This document shows positions 1-8,388 of a stretch of 64,000 nt of DNA, in pieces. Source of the stretch: Flavobacterium sp. LC2016-23 (GTDB lineage Bacteria > Bacteroidota > Bacteroidia > Flavobacteriales > Flavobacteriaceae); the NCBI RefSeq assembly GCF_009674775.1, contig NZ_WKKE01000007.1, positions 62,001 to 126,000 on the forward strand. Direction: 5' to 3'. The notes under the pieces are model-generated. The model ran no database searches and had not been told where the DNA came from. It saw nothing but the letters and a program-made list of their open reading frames with translations. Within the stretch, counting starts at the first letter, position 1; every line of letters begins with the position of its first letter. The position numbers and the translations under genes were made by a program.

Positions 1-285
1 GAATTCGGCCTCTTTAATCCGTTTGAAGAAATGTTGGCCAGGGGAATGGGAACGCTCGCTTTTAGGGATTCCTGGGATATTTTCGATCAGATTATACTTT
101 CCGAATCTTTAATAAAACCGGACTTTGATTCTTTCAAATTCTGGAAAGCCGGAATTTTCAATAAACCCTATCTAATTCAAACCTTCGGAAAATACAAAGG
201 ATATCCGCTACGGCATACTTTAACCGAAGTAGGTTTCAGTGATCACTTTCCGGTTTATCTTTATCTGATAAAAGAAGTTAAGTAA
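1..285 (+). CDS. Endonuclease/exonuclease/phosphatase family protein, C-terminal part
   Basis: The reading frame is open from the first base of the window, so the start lies outside; about 94 residues remain. The tail contains GFSDHFPVYLYL, matching the SDH(F/Y)PV motif near the end of the endonuclease/exonuclease/phosphatase (EEP) fold, where Asp and His form part of the metal-dependent phosphodiesterase site. The upstream WDIFDQIILSESL segment also fits EEP proteins of Bacteroidota, where an Asp-Gln pair precedes the substrate loop. Substrate (DNA, RNA or phospholipid head group) cannot be told from this fragment. A long repeat array follows the stop codon and no terminator hairpin of the usual kind was seen. 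Confidence 0.75.
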   Translation, partial: EFGLFNPFEEMLARGMGTLAFRDSWDIFDQIILSESLIKPDFDSFKFWKAGIFNKPYLIQTFGKYKGYPLRHTLTEVGFSDHFPVYLYLIKEVK

Positions 286-575
286 GTCTCAGTTTTCAGT
301 CTCAGTCTCAGTCTCAGTTCTCAGTTCTCAGTTTTCAGTTTTCAGTCTCAGTCTCAGTCTCAGTCTCGGTTTCAATTTTTAAGCTGTAAACTTCCACTGC
401 GACTGAAAACTATTCCTAGTCTCGGTTTCAATTTTAAGCTGTAAACTGCCACTGCGACTGAAAACTATTCCTAGTCTCGGTTTCAGTTTTTAGCTGTAAA
501 CTGCGACTGTAACTGAAAACTTCTGTCACCCTCAGTTTTAGCTGTAAACCGCGACTGCGACTGAAAACTTTTACC
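286..575. repeat. Degenerate CTCAGT / 55-base tandem repeat array
   Basis: The first half (about 288-368) is made of GTCTCA and CAGTTTT words in irregular tandem. From 365 on there are four copies of a unit of about 55 bases, starting at 365, 421, 476 and 531 (periods 56, 55, 55). Each unit runs CTCGGTTTCA...AGCTGTAAACT...CTGCGACTGAAAACT. The left words (AGTTTTCAGT) and the ends of the units (ACTGAAAACT) are complementary, so the array can fold into alternative hairpins. This fills the gap before the 608 gene; no ORF is credible in it. It is not a CRISPR because there are no unique spacers. Confidence 0.8.
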
Positions 576-607
576 TAACTTAGCGTTTATATAAATTAAG
601 GACAAAA

Positions 608-1147
608 ATGGCAATAGCAAAACCTTTCAACCTCACCAAATGGATTGAGGAAAATCGTCAATTATTGAAACCACCGGTTGGGAATAAAAATCTTTATGTT
701 GATTCGGGTGATTATATCGTCATGATTGTTGCAGGACCAAACGCCAGAAAAGACTATCATTATAACGAAACCGAAGAACTTTTTTACCAGTTGGAAGGAA
801 GTATAAAAGTAGTAATCCAGGAAGATGGAGAGCGTAAAGAGATGATTTTAAATGCAGGTGACATGTACCTTCATCCGGCTAAAATTCCGCATTCTCCGGT
901 TCGTTCCGAAGGTTCCATTGGCCTGGTGATCGAGCGTAAACGTGCCGGAAAAGGATATACAGACGGTTTGCTTTGGCATTGTGATAACTGCAATCATAAA
1001 CTTTATGAAGTGCATTTTGAATTGCATAATATCGAAAAAGATTTCCTCCCGCATTTCGAACATTTTTATAATTCAGAAGAATTAAGAACCTGCGATAACT
1101 GCGGAACCGTTATGGAATCTGATCCCAGGTTTATAGCGAAGAAATAA
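608..1147 (+). CDS. nbaC: 3-hydroxyanthranilate 3,4-dioxygenase
   Basis: This 179-residue cupin protein opens the ring of 3-hydroxyanthranilate with O2, giving the aminocarboxymuconate semialdehyde that feeds quinolinate/NAD synthesis or tryptophan breakdown through the kynurenine pathway. The Fe(II) ligands of the family fall exactly where expected: His51, Glu57 and His95; Arg47 and Arg99 fit the substrate-binding arginines. The C-terminal rubredoxin-like iron site of bacterial enzymes is present as Cys125/Cys128 and Cys162/Cys165. Length is normal for the bacterial single-cupin form. The next gene in the same direction (2349) is an aldehyde dehydrogenase, but an opposite-strand gene lies between, so they are not one transcript. 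No other kynurenine genes are in the window. Confidence 0.95.
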   Translation: MAIAKPFNLTKWIEENRQLLKPPVGNKNLYVDSGDYIVMIVAGPNARKDYHYNETEELFYQLEGSIKVVIQEDGERKEMILNAGDMYLHPAKIPHSPVRSEGSIGLVIERKRAGKGYTDGLLWHCDNCNHKLYEVHFELHNIEKDFLPHFEHFYNSEELRTCDNCGTVMESDPRFIAKK

Positions 1148-1164
1148 GGAAACTATCGAATTTC

Positions 1165-1197
1165 AAAACTGACAGGTTTCAAAAACCTGTCAGTTTT
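1165..1197. terminator. Bidirectional hairpin terminator
   Basis: A perfect 15-base stem (AAAACTGACAGGTTT and its complement) with a 3-base loop lies between two convergent genes, with T runs on each 3' side, so it can end transcription from both directions. Confidence 0.85.
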
Positions 1198-1206
1198 AGA
1201 TAATTC

Positions 1207-2166
1207 CTATAAATCAAAACGTTTCCCTTGTTCCGGATAAATGAGTTGAACTCCTAAATCATTTTGACTTTTGAGTTGCTCTTTAATTTTAGTAATGTTT
1301 TTGGTCGGCGGTTTTAAATGGGTGACAATAATTTTAAAACCTTTCAAAGTATCTTTTCCGGCCAGTTCTTCCAGAACATGAAGTTCTTTCATTAGGTAAT
1401 TCGGAGTTAAATGTCCAAATAAGAATTTATCAGGCTGTTCGTTAGGGAATGAAACTTCAATAAAAATTCCTTTCAGTTGTTTATTTTTAACTAGTGGAGC
1501 AATCGCCGTCCATAACTCCTTTAAATGAGTGTTTTTTTCGACTTCGTCCGGTCCCGTATCTCCTAAATACAAAGCGTAACTATCACCATTTCTGATCAGG
1601 AAAGCAGTACTTTCAAACGGATTGACATGGCTTAATGGGAAAGCTTTTACGGCCATTGTGGTATTGGTAACAGGAGTTTCTTCGTTAGGAGCTAAAGTCT
1701 GAAAATGGTATTTTTTCAAAGGAAATCCGGGTCCCTGATCACCAAAATTAGCCCACGTCTGATCGTTGAAATAATGGTTTTCCATCATTTCCATACACTT
1801 ACCAGTGGCATAAACAGTTTTTGAAGAATCAGCAGGAGAATTAATAATCAAACCGGATACATGATCCAAATGGGCGTGGGAAATCAAATACCCTTTGATG
1901 TATTTTCGTAAGACCTCGCTGATGGATATTTTGAATGTTTTCTTTTCAATGGCTTTTTCGATTCCGGCATTTACAGTTCCGGCATCAAGACAGATATAAT
2001 CATTGGTTTTTACCGGAGCCAGCAAATAAGCCGACAGGTTTTTTTCATCAATGCCTCCTTTTACTCCTAAAGGAACCACCTGAAAAGCGGCTTGTTGTAG
2101 TTTTTGAGAAAAAGCGGAACCGGATAATAAAAGAAAACAGATCAGAAGTTTATTGAAAAATGTCAT
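1207..2166 (-). CDS. Metallo-beta-lactamase-fold cyclic-nucleotide phosphodiesterase (class II PDE type), exported
   Basis: Predicted to hydrolyse 3',5'-cyclic nucleotides, by analogy with class II phosphodiesterases such as yeast PDE1 and bacterial CpdP. The start at 2166 is chosen because it gives a clean signal peptide (MTFFNKLLICFLLLSGSAFSQ); the frame extends upstream to 2220 but that addition spoils it. The metal motif SHAHLDH supplies His97, His99, Asp101 and His102 (numbered from this start), and later SHVNPFESTAF, GDTGPDE and THLKP segments carry the other ligands typical of the class. At 319 residues it is family-sized. Export to the periplasm suggests scavenging of extracellular cyclic nucleotides rather than signalling, which is inference. 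It is convergent with the 608 gene and shares its terminator. Confidence 0.8.
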   Translation of the reverse strand: MTFFNKLLICFLLLSGSAFSQKLQQAAFQVVPLGVKGGIDEKNLSAYLLAPVKTNDYICLDAGTVNAGIEKAIEKKTFKISISEVLRKYIKGYLISHAHLDHVSGLIINSPADSSKTVYATGKCMEMMENHYFNDQTWANFGDQGPGFPLKKYHFQTLAPNEETPVTNTTMAVKAFPLSHVNPFESTAFLIRNGDSYALYLGDTGPDEVEKNTHLKELWTAIAPLVKNKQLKGIFIEVSFPNEQPDKFLFGHLTPNYLMKELHVLEELAGKDTLKGFKIIVTHLKPPTKNITKIKEQLKSQNDLGVQLIYPEQGKRFDL

Positions 2167-2348
2167 GTCTAAATAATTTGATGATGCAAATTTCATTAAA
2201 TAATGGCAATAAATTGCCACATACTTTTAGAATTCCTATTTAATAACGCTAAATTTACTTTGTTTTTAACAACATAATTAAATCAAAATTCAACTCGAAA
2301 CAATATCTTTACAAAAAAAATATAACAATTTTAACTAAAAAAGTTACA

Positions 2349-3902
2349 ATGACAACAATAGCATCACAATTTGGAATGAATGAGGCTCTGGAAAAATTGG
2401 GCATCAAAACAATAAATGAAGGAACATCTACCGGTTTAGAGAACTTTTCATCGGGAGAAATCCTGGAAAGTTATTCACCGGTGGATGGAAAATTAATTGC
2501 TTCCGTAAAAATGTCAACGGCTGAAGATTATGAAAAAGTAATGAAGTCGGCAACAGCAGCTTTCAAAACTTTTAGATTAATTCCGGCTCCGCAGCGTGGT
2601 GAAATTGTGCGTCAGTTTGGAGAGAAATTACGTCAGAACAAAGAAGCACTTGGTAAATTGGTTTCGTATGAAATGGGGAAATCACTTCAGGAAGGCTACG
2701 GCGAAGTACAGGAAATGATTGACATCTGTGACTTTGCAGTAGGTTTATCACGTCAGCTTCACGGATTGACGATGCATTCTGAAAGACCGGGACACCGTAT
2801 GTATGAGCAATACCACTCTTTGGGAGTTGTTGGAATTATTTCCGCCTTTAATTTTCCGGTGGCAGTCTGGGCATGGAATACGGCTTTGGCGTGGATTTCC
2901 GGAGATGTATGCGTTTGGAAACCTTCAGAGAAAACACCACTTTGCGGAATTGCCTGTCAAAATATTATGGCACAGGTAATCAAAGAAAATAATTTGCCGG
3001 AAGGAATTTCATGTCTGATCAATGGCGATTATAAAATAGGAGAACTAATGACCGCTGATACCCGTATTCCTTTAATTTCGGCTACAGGTTCCACCCGAAT
3101 GGGAAAAATCGTGGCACAGACTGTTGCAGGTCGTTTAGGAAAATCGTTATTGGAATTAGGAGGTAATAATGCCATTATCGTTACTCCGGATGCTGATATC
3201 AAAATGACCGTGATCGGAGCTGTTTTCGGAGCTGTAGGTACTGCAGGACAACGTTGTACTTCAACACGAAGACTAATCATTCACGAAAGTATTTATGATA
3301 AAGTAAGAGATGCTCTGGTAGCGGCGTACAAACAATTAAGAATCGGAAATCCGCTTGACGAAAATAACCATGTCGGACCGCTAATTGATACCCATGCCGT
3401 AGCAATGTATGCACAGGCACTGAATAAAGTAGTTGCCGAAGGCGGAACTATTCTGGTAGAAGGCGGAGTGCTTTCAGGCGAAGGTTACGAAAGCGGCTGT
3501 TATGTTAAACCGGCAATTGCAGAAGCTGAAAATTCATTTGAAATTGTACAGCACGAAACTTTCGCTCCGGTTTTATACTTAGTGAAATATTCAGGAGATG
3601 TAGAAAATGCAATTGACCTTCAAAACGGAGTAGCACAAGGATTATCCTCCGCAATTATGACGAATAATTTGCGTGAAGCAGAAAGATTCCTTTCGGTTAC
3701 AGGATCAGATTGTGGAATTGCGAATGTAAATATTGGAACTTCAGGAGCTGAAATCGGAGGTGCTTTTGGAGGAGAAAAAGAAACCGGAGGCGGTCGCGAA
3801 TCAGGTTCGGATGCCTGGAAAATATACATGAGACGTCAAACCAATACGATCAATTATACCACCAGCCTGCCATTGGCACAGGGAATAAAATTTGATTTGT
3901 AA
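2349..3902 (+). CDS. amaB: ALDH7-family aldehyde dehydrogenase (piperideine-6-carboxylate / aminoadipate semialdehyde type)
   Basis: This 517-residue NAD(P)+-dependent aldehyde dehydrogenase has the catalytic Cys303 in GQRCTSTRR and the general base Glu269 in LLELGGNN. The C-terminal signature (SGAEIGGAFGGEKETGGG followed by RESGSDAWK and PLAQGIKF) is nearly that of human antiquitin, which places it in ALDH7 and suggests oxidation of alpha-aminoadipic semialdehyde (piperideine-6-carboxylate) in lysine breakdown. The nearby 3-hydroxyanthranilate dioxygenase raises the alternative of a 2-aminomuconate semialdehyde substrate, but that step is normally done by ALDH8-like enzymes. The start follows an A-rich leader with a weak TATCTTTA element around 2304. 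It is a single gene with its own terminator. Confidence 0.88.
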   Translation: MTTIASQFGMNEALEKLGIKTINEGTSTGLENFSSGEILESYSPVDGKLIASVKMSTAEDYEKVMKSATAAFKTFRLIPAPQRGEIVRQFGEKLRQNKEALGKLVSYEMGKSLQEGYGEVQEMIDICDFAVGLSRQLHGLTMHSERPGHRMYEQYHSLGVVGIISAFNFPVAVWAWNTALAWISGDVCVWKPSEKTPLCGIACQNIMAQVIKENNLPEGISCLINGDYKIGELMTADTRIPLISATGSTRMGKIVAQTVAGRLGKSLLELGGNNAIIVTPDADIKMTVIGAVFGAVGTAGQRCTSTRRLIIHESIYDKVRDALVAAYKQLRIGNPLDENNHVGPLIDTHAVAMYAQALNKVVAEGGTILVEGGVLSGEGYESGCYVKPAIAEAENSFEIVQHETFAPVLYLVKYSGDVENAIDLQNGVAQGLSSAIMTNNLREAERFLSVTGSDCGIANVNIGTSGAEIGGAFGGEKETGGGRESGSDAWKIYMRRQTNTINYTTSLPLAQGIKFDL

Positions 3903-3919
3903 TATTTTGATTTAAACTA

Positions 3920-3949
3920 AAAAAGGCTTCCAAAAATGGAAGCCTTTTT
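3920..3949. terminator. Bidirectional terminator between convergent genes
   Basis: AAAGGCTTCC and GGAAGCCTTT flank a 6-base loop, with A and T runs outside, so the hairpin serves both the aldehyde dehydrogenase and the pectate lyase gene reading toward it. Confidence 0.9.
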
Positions 3950-3970
3950 CTTTGATAAGAAGTTATGGTA

Positions 3971-6817
3971 TTATTTCTTTATAATCGTCTGACTAAAAGT
4001 GCCTTCTGAAGTATGTATTTTAGCAAAGTAGGTTCCAGGACTTAAATTACTAACATCGATTGTTTCACTGCTTTTTCCGGAAGTTTTAACTAAGGAAGCT
4101 AACATATTATAAATTTCAATTTTTTCTATTGATTGCCCTGAATTTGATACGTATAAGGTTTCTGAAACAGGATTAGGATATACTGTTGTTTTTACAGTTT
4201 CAGTTTGTTTTGCTTCATTTTGTGCTACGCGTAAAGTTCCACCGCTATAGACTGTACTGATATAAAATAAATTAGCAACTGATCCTTTGGTGATCGTATT
4301 TGTCCCGGCAGGAATGGAAGCTGTAACAATTCCGGCAGTAGCAGTATACGATACATTGTTTACTTTTATTGTTCCGGTAAAATTGGAATCAAATACCAAA
4401 GTTAAAGTTGAAGCGGCGGTTGTAGTATACGTTATAGAAGTACTGGATTCAATTTTTAAACGCGCTGTTAAGGTCAATCCGGCATAAGTTACAGATCCGG
4501 CGGTAGAGTTCATGTTTCCTGTAATGGTATAAAAAGAACTTGTTTTTCCTGATGTTGTAAAATTATGTATTTGATTTCCGGAAGAACCTCCGCCAGTGGT
4601 TACCGTAATAGTTCCGGATCCTGTTGCCGGTGAACCTGCAGTACCGGTTGTTGCGATCGAATAGGATACAGTTGCGGTCGGTGTTCCGGTAATCGTAATG
4701 GTTTTGGCCGTCGTATTTTTTACAAAACTAATTCCTGATGCAGGTAAACCGGTTACTGTGGCGTCTGTTGCGTTGCCACCCCACGTGAAAACAATAGAGC
4801 CAATTGCTGTACCGCTTGTCACAGTCTGGTTGTTATTGGTTGTTGAAGTCAGTGTTTGATTTCCTGCTGTAGTTACGGTTATAGTTCCGGATCCTGTTGC
4901 CGGTGAACCTGCAGTACCAGTTGTTGCGATCGAATAGGATACAGTTGCGGTCGGTGTTCCCGTAATCGTAATGGTTTTGGCTGTCGTATTTTTGACAAAA
5001 CTAATTCCGGACGCAGGTAATCCTGTCACCGTTGCGTCTGTAGCAGTTCCTCCCCAGGTAAATACGATCGTGCCAATAGCCGAACCGCTTGTTACGGATT
5101 GGTTATTGTTTGAACCTGAACTTAGCGTTTGTGAACCGGTCGGAGGATTTGATTCGCCCTGTACAGAAACTAATGTACCTGTATAGTTAGTCAGGGCTGA
5201 TTTTAATGCTGTAATGACAAGAGACGATGTGTCATCAGTTGCATTGTTAAAAGTCCATTTTAAGTCACCACCGGAAACACGCCCTGAATATTGAATGGTT
5301 TTGGTTTTGGCTGAAGCAGGTTGTTCTACCGTTAGGTTTTTAATATAAAGTGCAGCATTAGTATCGAAATTGTTATAAGTATTGGCGCCTGATTTTGATT
5401 TCACAGTACTGCTCACTACTTCACCTCTTGATGAGGCTACATAAGCATCAAAGTCGGTCGTTGAACTGATTTTGCCGGAAATATTATAAAGAGGATTAGT
5501 ATCTCCATAGGCAACAAAACGCATGTTGTTAGTCGCAATATCAGCATCGAAAGTATTGTTGAACGCTTTGATAGAACCTCCGGCTTCACCAGAAAATGTA
5601 CCCATTGTTCCGGCATTATTGACCTGATTAGCTTCGTCCCAGATATCAGTGCCCTGAAGTGAAGTAAGCATCGGATGTTTGCTGTTTCTGAAATAATTGC
5701 CTTCTACAAACAGGGAAGAACCTAAAGTGGAACCCGAACCGTATTTGGCAACACCATCAAAATAATTGTTGTAAATGTGAGCCGAGTAATATCTCACACG
5801 CGGATGACGTGAATCCGAGTGGTCGAACCAGTTGTGATGGTACGTAATATATAAACCGGCTGTTGTTCCTTCGCTTAATCCTAATAAACTCGCTTTTCCG
5901 TTATCCCAAAAGTGGTTGTAGGATAAGGTAATGTAGGTTGAGGTTTTATTGTCGAGGGCACCATCACCTTTTATCTGATCGGCGTCGCTGCCCGCATTTC
6001 CGTAGAATAAATCGCAATTGTGCACCCAGATGTGGTCGTTATCCTGCTGCATTCCGACATTATCTCCGGCAGTACTGTTACAATTCATAAAACCCAGATT
6101 GCTTACTTCAATGTTGGAAGCTGCCTTAAGGCGAACTCCCCAGCCATTGGCAACAGCGTCGGTTCCAACACCCTCAAAAGTGACATAACTGGAAGCATTA
6201 TTCGCATTTTCTATTACTATGTCGCCTCCTTCCATGACGGTCAAATCAGTAATGTTTCCGATAAGTCGAAAAATAAAAGGGCGTGTATCTTTCCCTTTTT
6301 TTATCGCATACAAAATATTTTGCAGTCCAACACAAGGATTTGCGCTGGCTCCTGTAATATCAAGGGAAACCGTATTTTTGGTGTTCTGCGTAATGTAAAC
6401 AATTACGGCATTATCTTTTGGAGTACCGTCAATTTTGTATCCTCCCGGAACTCTTCCGCTGTCAAAAGCAAATCCGTTACGATCCTGAGCTACGACGGTT
6501 AAAGTACCTGTTGTGCTTCCCGTCCCTTCGGTTCCTGAAATTACCGGTTTTACTTTTACAGTGTAAGATCCTGATTTAAGACCCGGAATGTCAGCACGGA
6601 AATAACTCCCATAACTTCTGATCAGTTGGTCGTCTATTTTTTGATCCGTAATTCCCTGACCCGTGTAATACACATTGTAACTTTGGGCATTGCTAACAGG
6701 CTGCCATTTTACAAATGCTGATTCGAGCCAGCCGGAAGATTCAGTAATTTGAATTTGTTGTGCCCATGTCTGAACTGCTAAGAGAAAAGCAGCCAGAAAA
6801 AGTAAGTTTTTTTTCAT
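3971..6817 (-). CDS. Secreted multidomain pectate lyase (PL1) with type IX secretion tail
   Basis: Cleaves polygalacturonate by beta-elimination outside the cell. The order in 948 residues is: signal peptide (1-19, [19 protein letters not shown]), a fibronectin-III-like domain (about 22-110), a PL1 right-handed beta-helix (about 125-450), two near-identical repeats of 91 residues (about 560-740), a linker and beta-domain (about 745-860), and a type A T9SS sorting domain (about 875-948) with the [11 protein letters not shown] start and a final TIIKK. PL1 hallmarks are IWVHNCDL (the vWiDH position has His-Asn), DQIKGDG and SDSRHPRVR, which carries the RxPxxR-like catalytic Arg. Regulation is probably through the LacI-type operator at 6894. 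It stands alone; no other pectin genes are in the window. Confidence 0.9.
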   Translation of the reverse strand: MKKNLLFLAAFLLAVQTWAQQIQITESSGWLESAFVKWQPVSNAQSYNVYYTGQGITDQKIDDQLIRSYGSYFRADIPGLKSGSYTVKVKPVISGTEGTGSTTGTLTVVAQDRNGFAFDSGRVPGGYKIDGTPKDNAVIVYITQNTKNTVSLDITGASANPCVGLQNILYAIKKGKDTRPFIFRLIGNITDLTVMEGGDIVIENANNASSYVTFEGVGTDAVANGWGVRLKAASNIEVSNLGFMNCNSTAGDNVGMQQDNDHIWVHNCDLFYGNAGSDADQIKGDGALDNKTSTYITLSYNHFWDNGKASLLGLSEGTTAGLYITYHHNWFDHSDSRHPRVRYYSAHIYNNYFDGVAKYGSGSTLGSSLFVEGNYFRNSKHPMLTSLQGTDIWDEANQVNNAGTMGTFSGEAGGSIKAFNNTFDADIATNNMRFVAYGDTNPLYNISGKISSTTDFDAYVASSRGEVVSSTVKSKSGANTYNNFDTNAALYIKNLTVEQPASAKTKTIQYSGRVSGGDLKWTFNNATDDTSSLVITALKSALTNYTGTLVSVQGESNPPTGSQTLSSGSNNNQSVTSGSAIGTIVFTWGGTATDATVTGLPASGISFVKNTTAKTITITGTPTATVSYSIATTGTAGSPATGSGTITVTTAGNQTLTSTTNNNQTVTSGTAIGSIVFTWGGNATDATVTGLPASGISFVKNTTAKTITITGTPTATVSYSIATTGTAGSPATGSGTITVTTGGGSSGNQIHNFTTSGKTSSFYTITGNMNSTAGSVTYAGLTLTARLKIESSTSITYTTTAASTLTLVFDSNFTGTIKVNNVSYTATAGIVTASIPAGTNTITKGSVANLFYISTVYSGGTLRVAQNEAKQTETVKTTVYPNPVSETLYVSNSGQSIEKIEIYNMLASLVKTSGKSSETIDVSNLSPGTYFAKIHTSEGTFSQTIIKK
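4608..5140 (-). repeat. 273-base tandem duplication inside the pectate lyase gene
   Basis: Two copies start at 4608 and 4881 (period 273 bases, 91 codons) and are almost identical in DNA, with only scattered, mostly silent differences. They encode repeats rich in Thr, Ser and Gly with [12 protein letters not shown] and FTWGG words, probably small beta-sandwich spacers between catalytic and sorting domains. Confidence 0.9.
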
Positions 6818-6893
6818 TGTGGTTAGTTTTTAAAGTTAGTAAATAATCAAAAGTGATTTTTTTGTGGTTTTTAGTATCGAAAACAATTTTAAT

Positions 6894-6907
6894 TGTAATC
6901 GATTACA
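6894..6907. promoter_or_regulatory. LacI-family operator upstream of the pectate lyase gene
   Basis: TGTAATCGATTACA is a perfect 14-base palindrome with the central CG and the TGWAAN half site that match the operator consensus of LacI/CcpA-type regulators (TGWAANCGNTNWCA). It lies 77 bases before the pectate lyase start. Binding by a sugar-sensing LacI protein encoded elsewhere is inference. Confidence 0.6.
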
Positions 6908-6990
6908 CAAAAATATATAAAATTTCGATATTCAAAATAAAATAGTTTTAAAAAAGAATTTATAATAAAAAAAATAGCTTTTAAATATTT

Positions 6991-7031
6991 AATATGTAAT
7001 AAATTGCATTAATTGTAATTTATTACATATT
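6991..7031. promoter_or_regulatory. 15-base perfect inverted repeat in the pectate lyase upstream gap
   Basis: AATATGTAATAAATT (6991-7005) and its exact complement (7017-7031) flank an 11-base centre. Each arm holds a TGTAAT/ATTACA word like that of the 6894 operator, so a second regulator site is possible; a simple AT-rich palindrome is the alternative. The rest of the 634-base gap (6818-7451) is very AT-rich and, apart from a tiny ORF at 7308 and a terminator at 7396, shows nothing. Confidence 0.4.
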
Positions 7032-7307
7032 TGAAGAATTCTTCATGAAGTCTTATTTTTACTACACTTTTTAAATTTTAGAAAAGCCGCACCATTAAAA
7101 AAATAATGTAAGAAGTTAAAATGTTAGCCAGTTATAATTTTTTTAAATAAAAAGAAAAATACTGTTAAATTTAAAAAATTGAAGAAGGTTTTCACTGTCA
7201 AAATGGAAGGCTGAGGTCAATTTTAATTTAAAATGAAGGTGAATATCGTTCTGAAAATGGATTTTTGAAGGATACTCATCTGTATTTTCACACCAAAAAG
7301 AGGAAAT

Positions 7308-7391
7308 ATGTTGTGGCGATTTCATTCAAAAGAGCGTAAATTTATTCCGATAATTGAAAAAACAGAAGAGGGAATCAGTTTTAGATTTTAA
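7308..7391 (+). CDS. Possible 27-residue small protein
   Basis: ATG at 7308 follows an AGAGG purine run at good distance and encodes MLWRFHSKERKFIPIIEKTE, continuing to EEGISFRF. The stop is followed within about 10 bases by a hairpin with a T run. No family is recognised. The peptide is basic at the start and has no membrane segment. It could equally be the last piece of a decayed gene: no upstream frame remains open. Confidence 0.25.
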   Translation: MLWRFHSKERKFIPIIEKTEEGISFRF

Positions 7392-7395
7392 GTAT

Positions 7396-7432
7396 AAAAA
7401 AAGCCCTTTTGAATTTCAAAAGGACTTTTTTA
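7396..7432. terminator. Hairpin terminator
   Basis: AAAAAGCCCTTTTGAA pairs, with one mismatch, with TTCAAAAGGACTTTTT around a very short loop. A run on the left and T run on the right allow termination of the leftward Bax-inhibitor gene and of anything read rightward from 7308. Confidence 0.75.
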
Positions 7433-7451
7433 TGAGGGTATAATTAAAGAA

Positions 7452-8225
7452 TTAATCTTTGCTCGATAATTTTGAAAGTAATCTCAGGAATTCGATATAC
7501 AACCAAACCAGCGTGATCACTAATCCCATTGCGCCGTACCATTCCATAAATTTCGGCATTTTTTGTTGTACTCCTTTTTCGATTTGGTCGAAATCCAGGA
7601 ATATATTTAAGGCTGCTATAATAATTACAAAAACGCTGATTCCGATACTCATTAATGAATTTCCGTGATGAACAGGAGTAAAGTTGGTAAACATGGATAC
7701 CACCCATGAAATCAGGTAATAGGTTGCAATCGCTAAGGTTGCTGCAATAACGACTGATCTAAATTGTTCCGTCACTTTTACAATCTTAAACTTGTATAGT
7801 CCCAGACAAATTAAAAAAGTAACCAGGGTTGCTCCAACCGCATTGATAACGATTCCCGGATATCTGGCTTCAAAAATGGCAGAAATTCCACCTATAAACA
7901 GACCTTCAAACAAGGCATAACCTGGCGCTAAATAAGGAGAAGCCTGTGGTTTGAATGCAGAAACGATAACCAGGATAAGTCCAACAACAGCACCGCCAAT
8001 TGCCGGTAACATTACATTCATTCCGTTAAAAGCCATCCACCACGTTATTAGGGATGAGCCGCATAAGATTAAAAATAAAATAGCCGTCTTATTAATAGTA
8101 CCCGATAAAGTCATTTCCTGATTATAGTCAATAATCTGTGCATGGTGTACTTCTTCAGCTTTTGAAACTGCATTTGATGAAAAACGCTTGTTGCTTAAAA
8201 AAGGATTTTTTGAATTGAAGTTCAT
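7452..8225 (-). CDS. Bax inhibitor-1 / YccA family membrane protein
   Basis: A 257-residue inner-membrane protein with an N-terminal cytosolic tail of about 45 residues and seven hydrophobic segments, as in the BI-1 (YbhL/YccA/YetJ) family of pH-sensitive calcium-leak channels and FtsH modulators. The late segment LNIFLDFDQIEKG and the C-terminal EWYGAMGL...WLYIEFLRLL fit the family's conserved end, including the paired acidic residues around the pore. The start at 8225 (MNFNSKNPFLSNKRFSS) is preferred over one nine codons earlier because this opening recurs in flavobacterial homologues. Monocistronic, with a terminator at 7396. Confidence 0.85.
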   Translation of the reverse strand: MNFNSKNPFLSNKRFSSNAVSKAEEVHHAQIIDYNQEMTLSGTINKTAILFLILCGSSLITWWMAFNGMNVMLPAIGGAVVGLILVIVSAFKPQASPYLAPGYALFEGLFIGGISAIFEARYPGIVINAVGATLVTFLICLGLYKFKIVKVTEQFRSVVIAATLAIATYYLISWVVSMFTNFTPVHHGNSLMSIGISVFVIIIAALNIFLDFDQIEKGVQQKMPKFMEWYGAMGLVITLVWLYIEFLRLLSKLSSKD

Positions 8226-8333
8226 AGTTCTAATACTTTTAATTGTATTCAAATATATGGAGTTTTTTTGAAGTGGAATTGTTTCTGTATTTTTTTTAAC
8301 ATGATTTTTTCTTCTGAATAAAGGTGTGTTAAA

Positions 8334-8364
8334 ACAAAAAATCCATCAGTGAATGCTGATGGAT
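8334..8364 (-). terminator. Terminator of the nuo operon
   Basis: ATCCATCAG and CTGATGGAT with a 6-base loop, followed on the leftward strand by a T run. It sits 25 bases after the last nuo gene. Confidence 0.85.
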
Positions 8365-8388
8365 TTTGATATGTTGAGATTGAAATTT

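Noticed and set aside
365..575. CRISPR array
   Set aside because: The 55-base units follow each other without unique spacers and diverge along their whole length.
6020..6502. 160-residue open frame opposite the pectate lyase
   Set aside because: Antisense to conserved PL1 helix codons; no motif and no leader.
7143..7325. 60-codon frame on the reverse strand in the gap before the Bax-inhibitor gene
   Set aside because: Phe/Asn/His-rich composition expected of AT-rich noncoding DNA; no leader, no conserved pattern.
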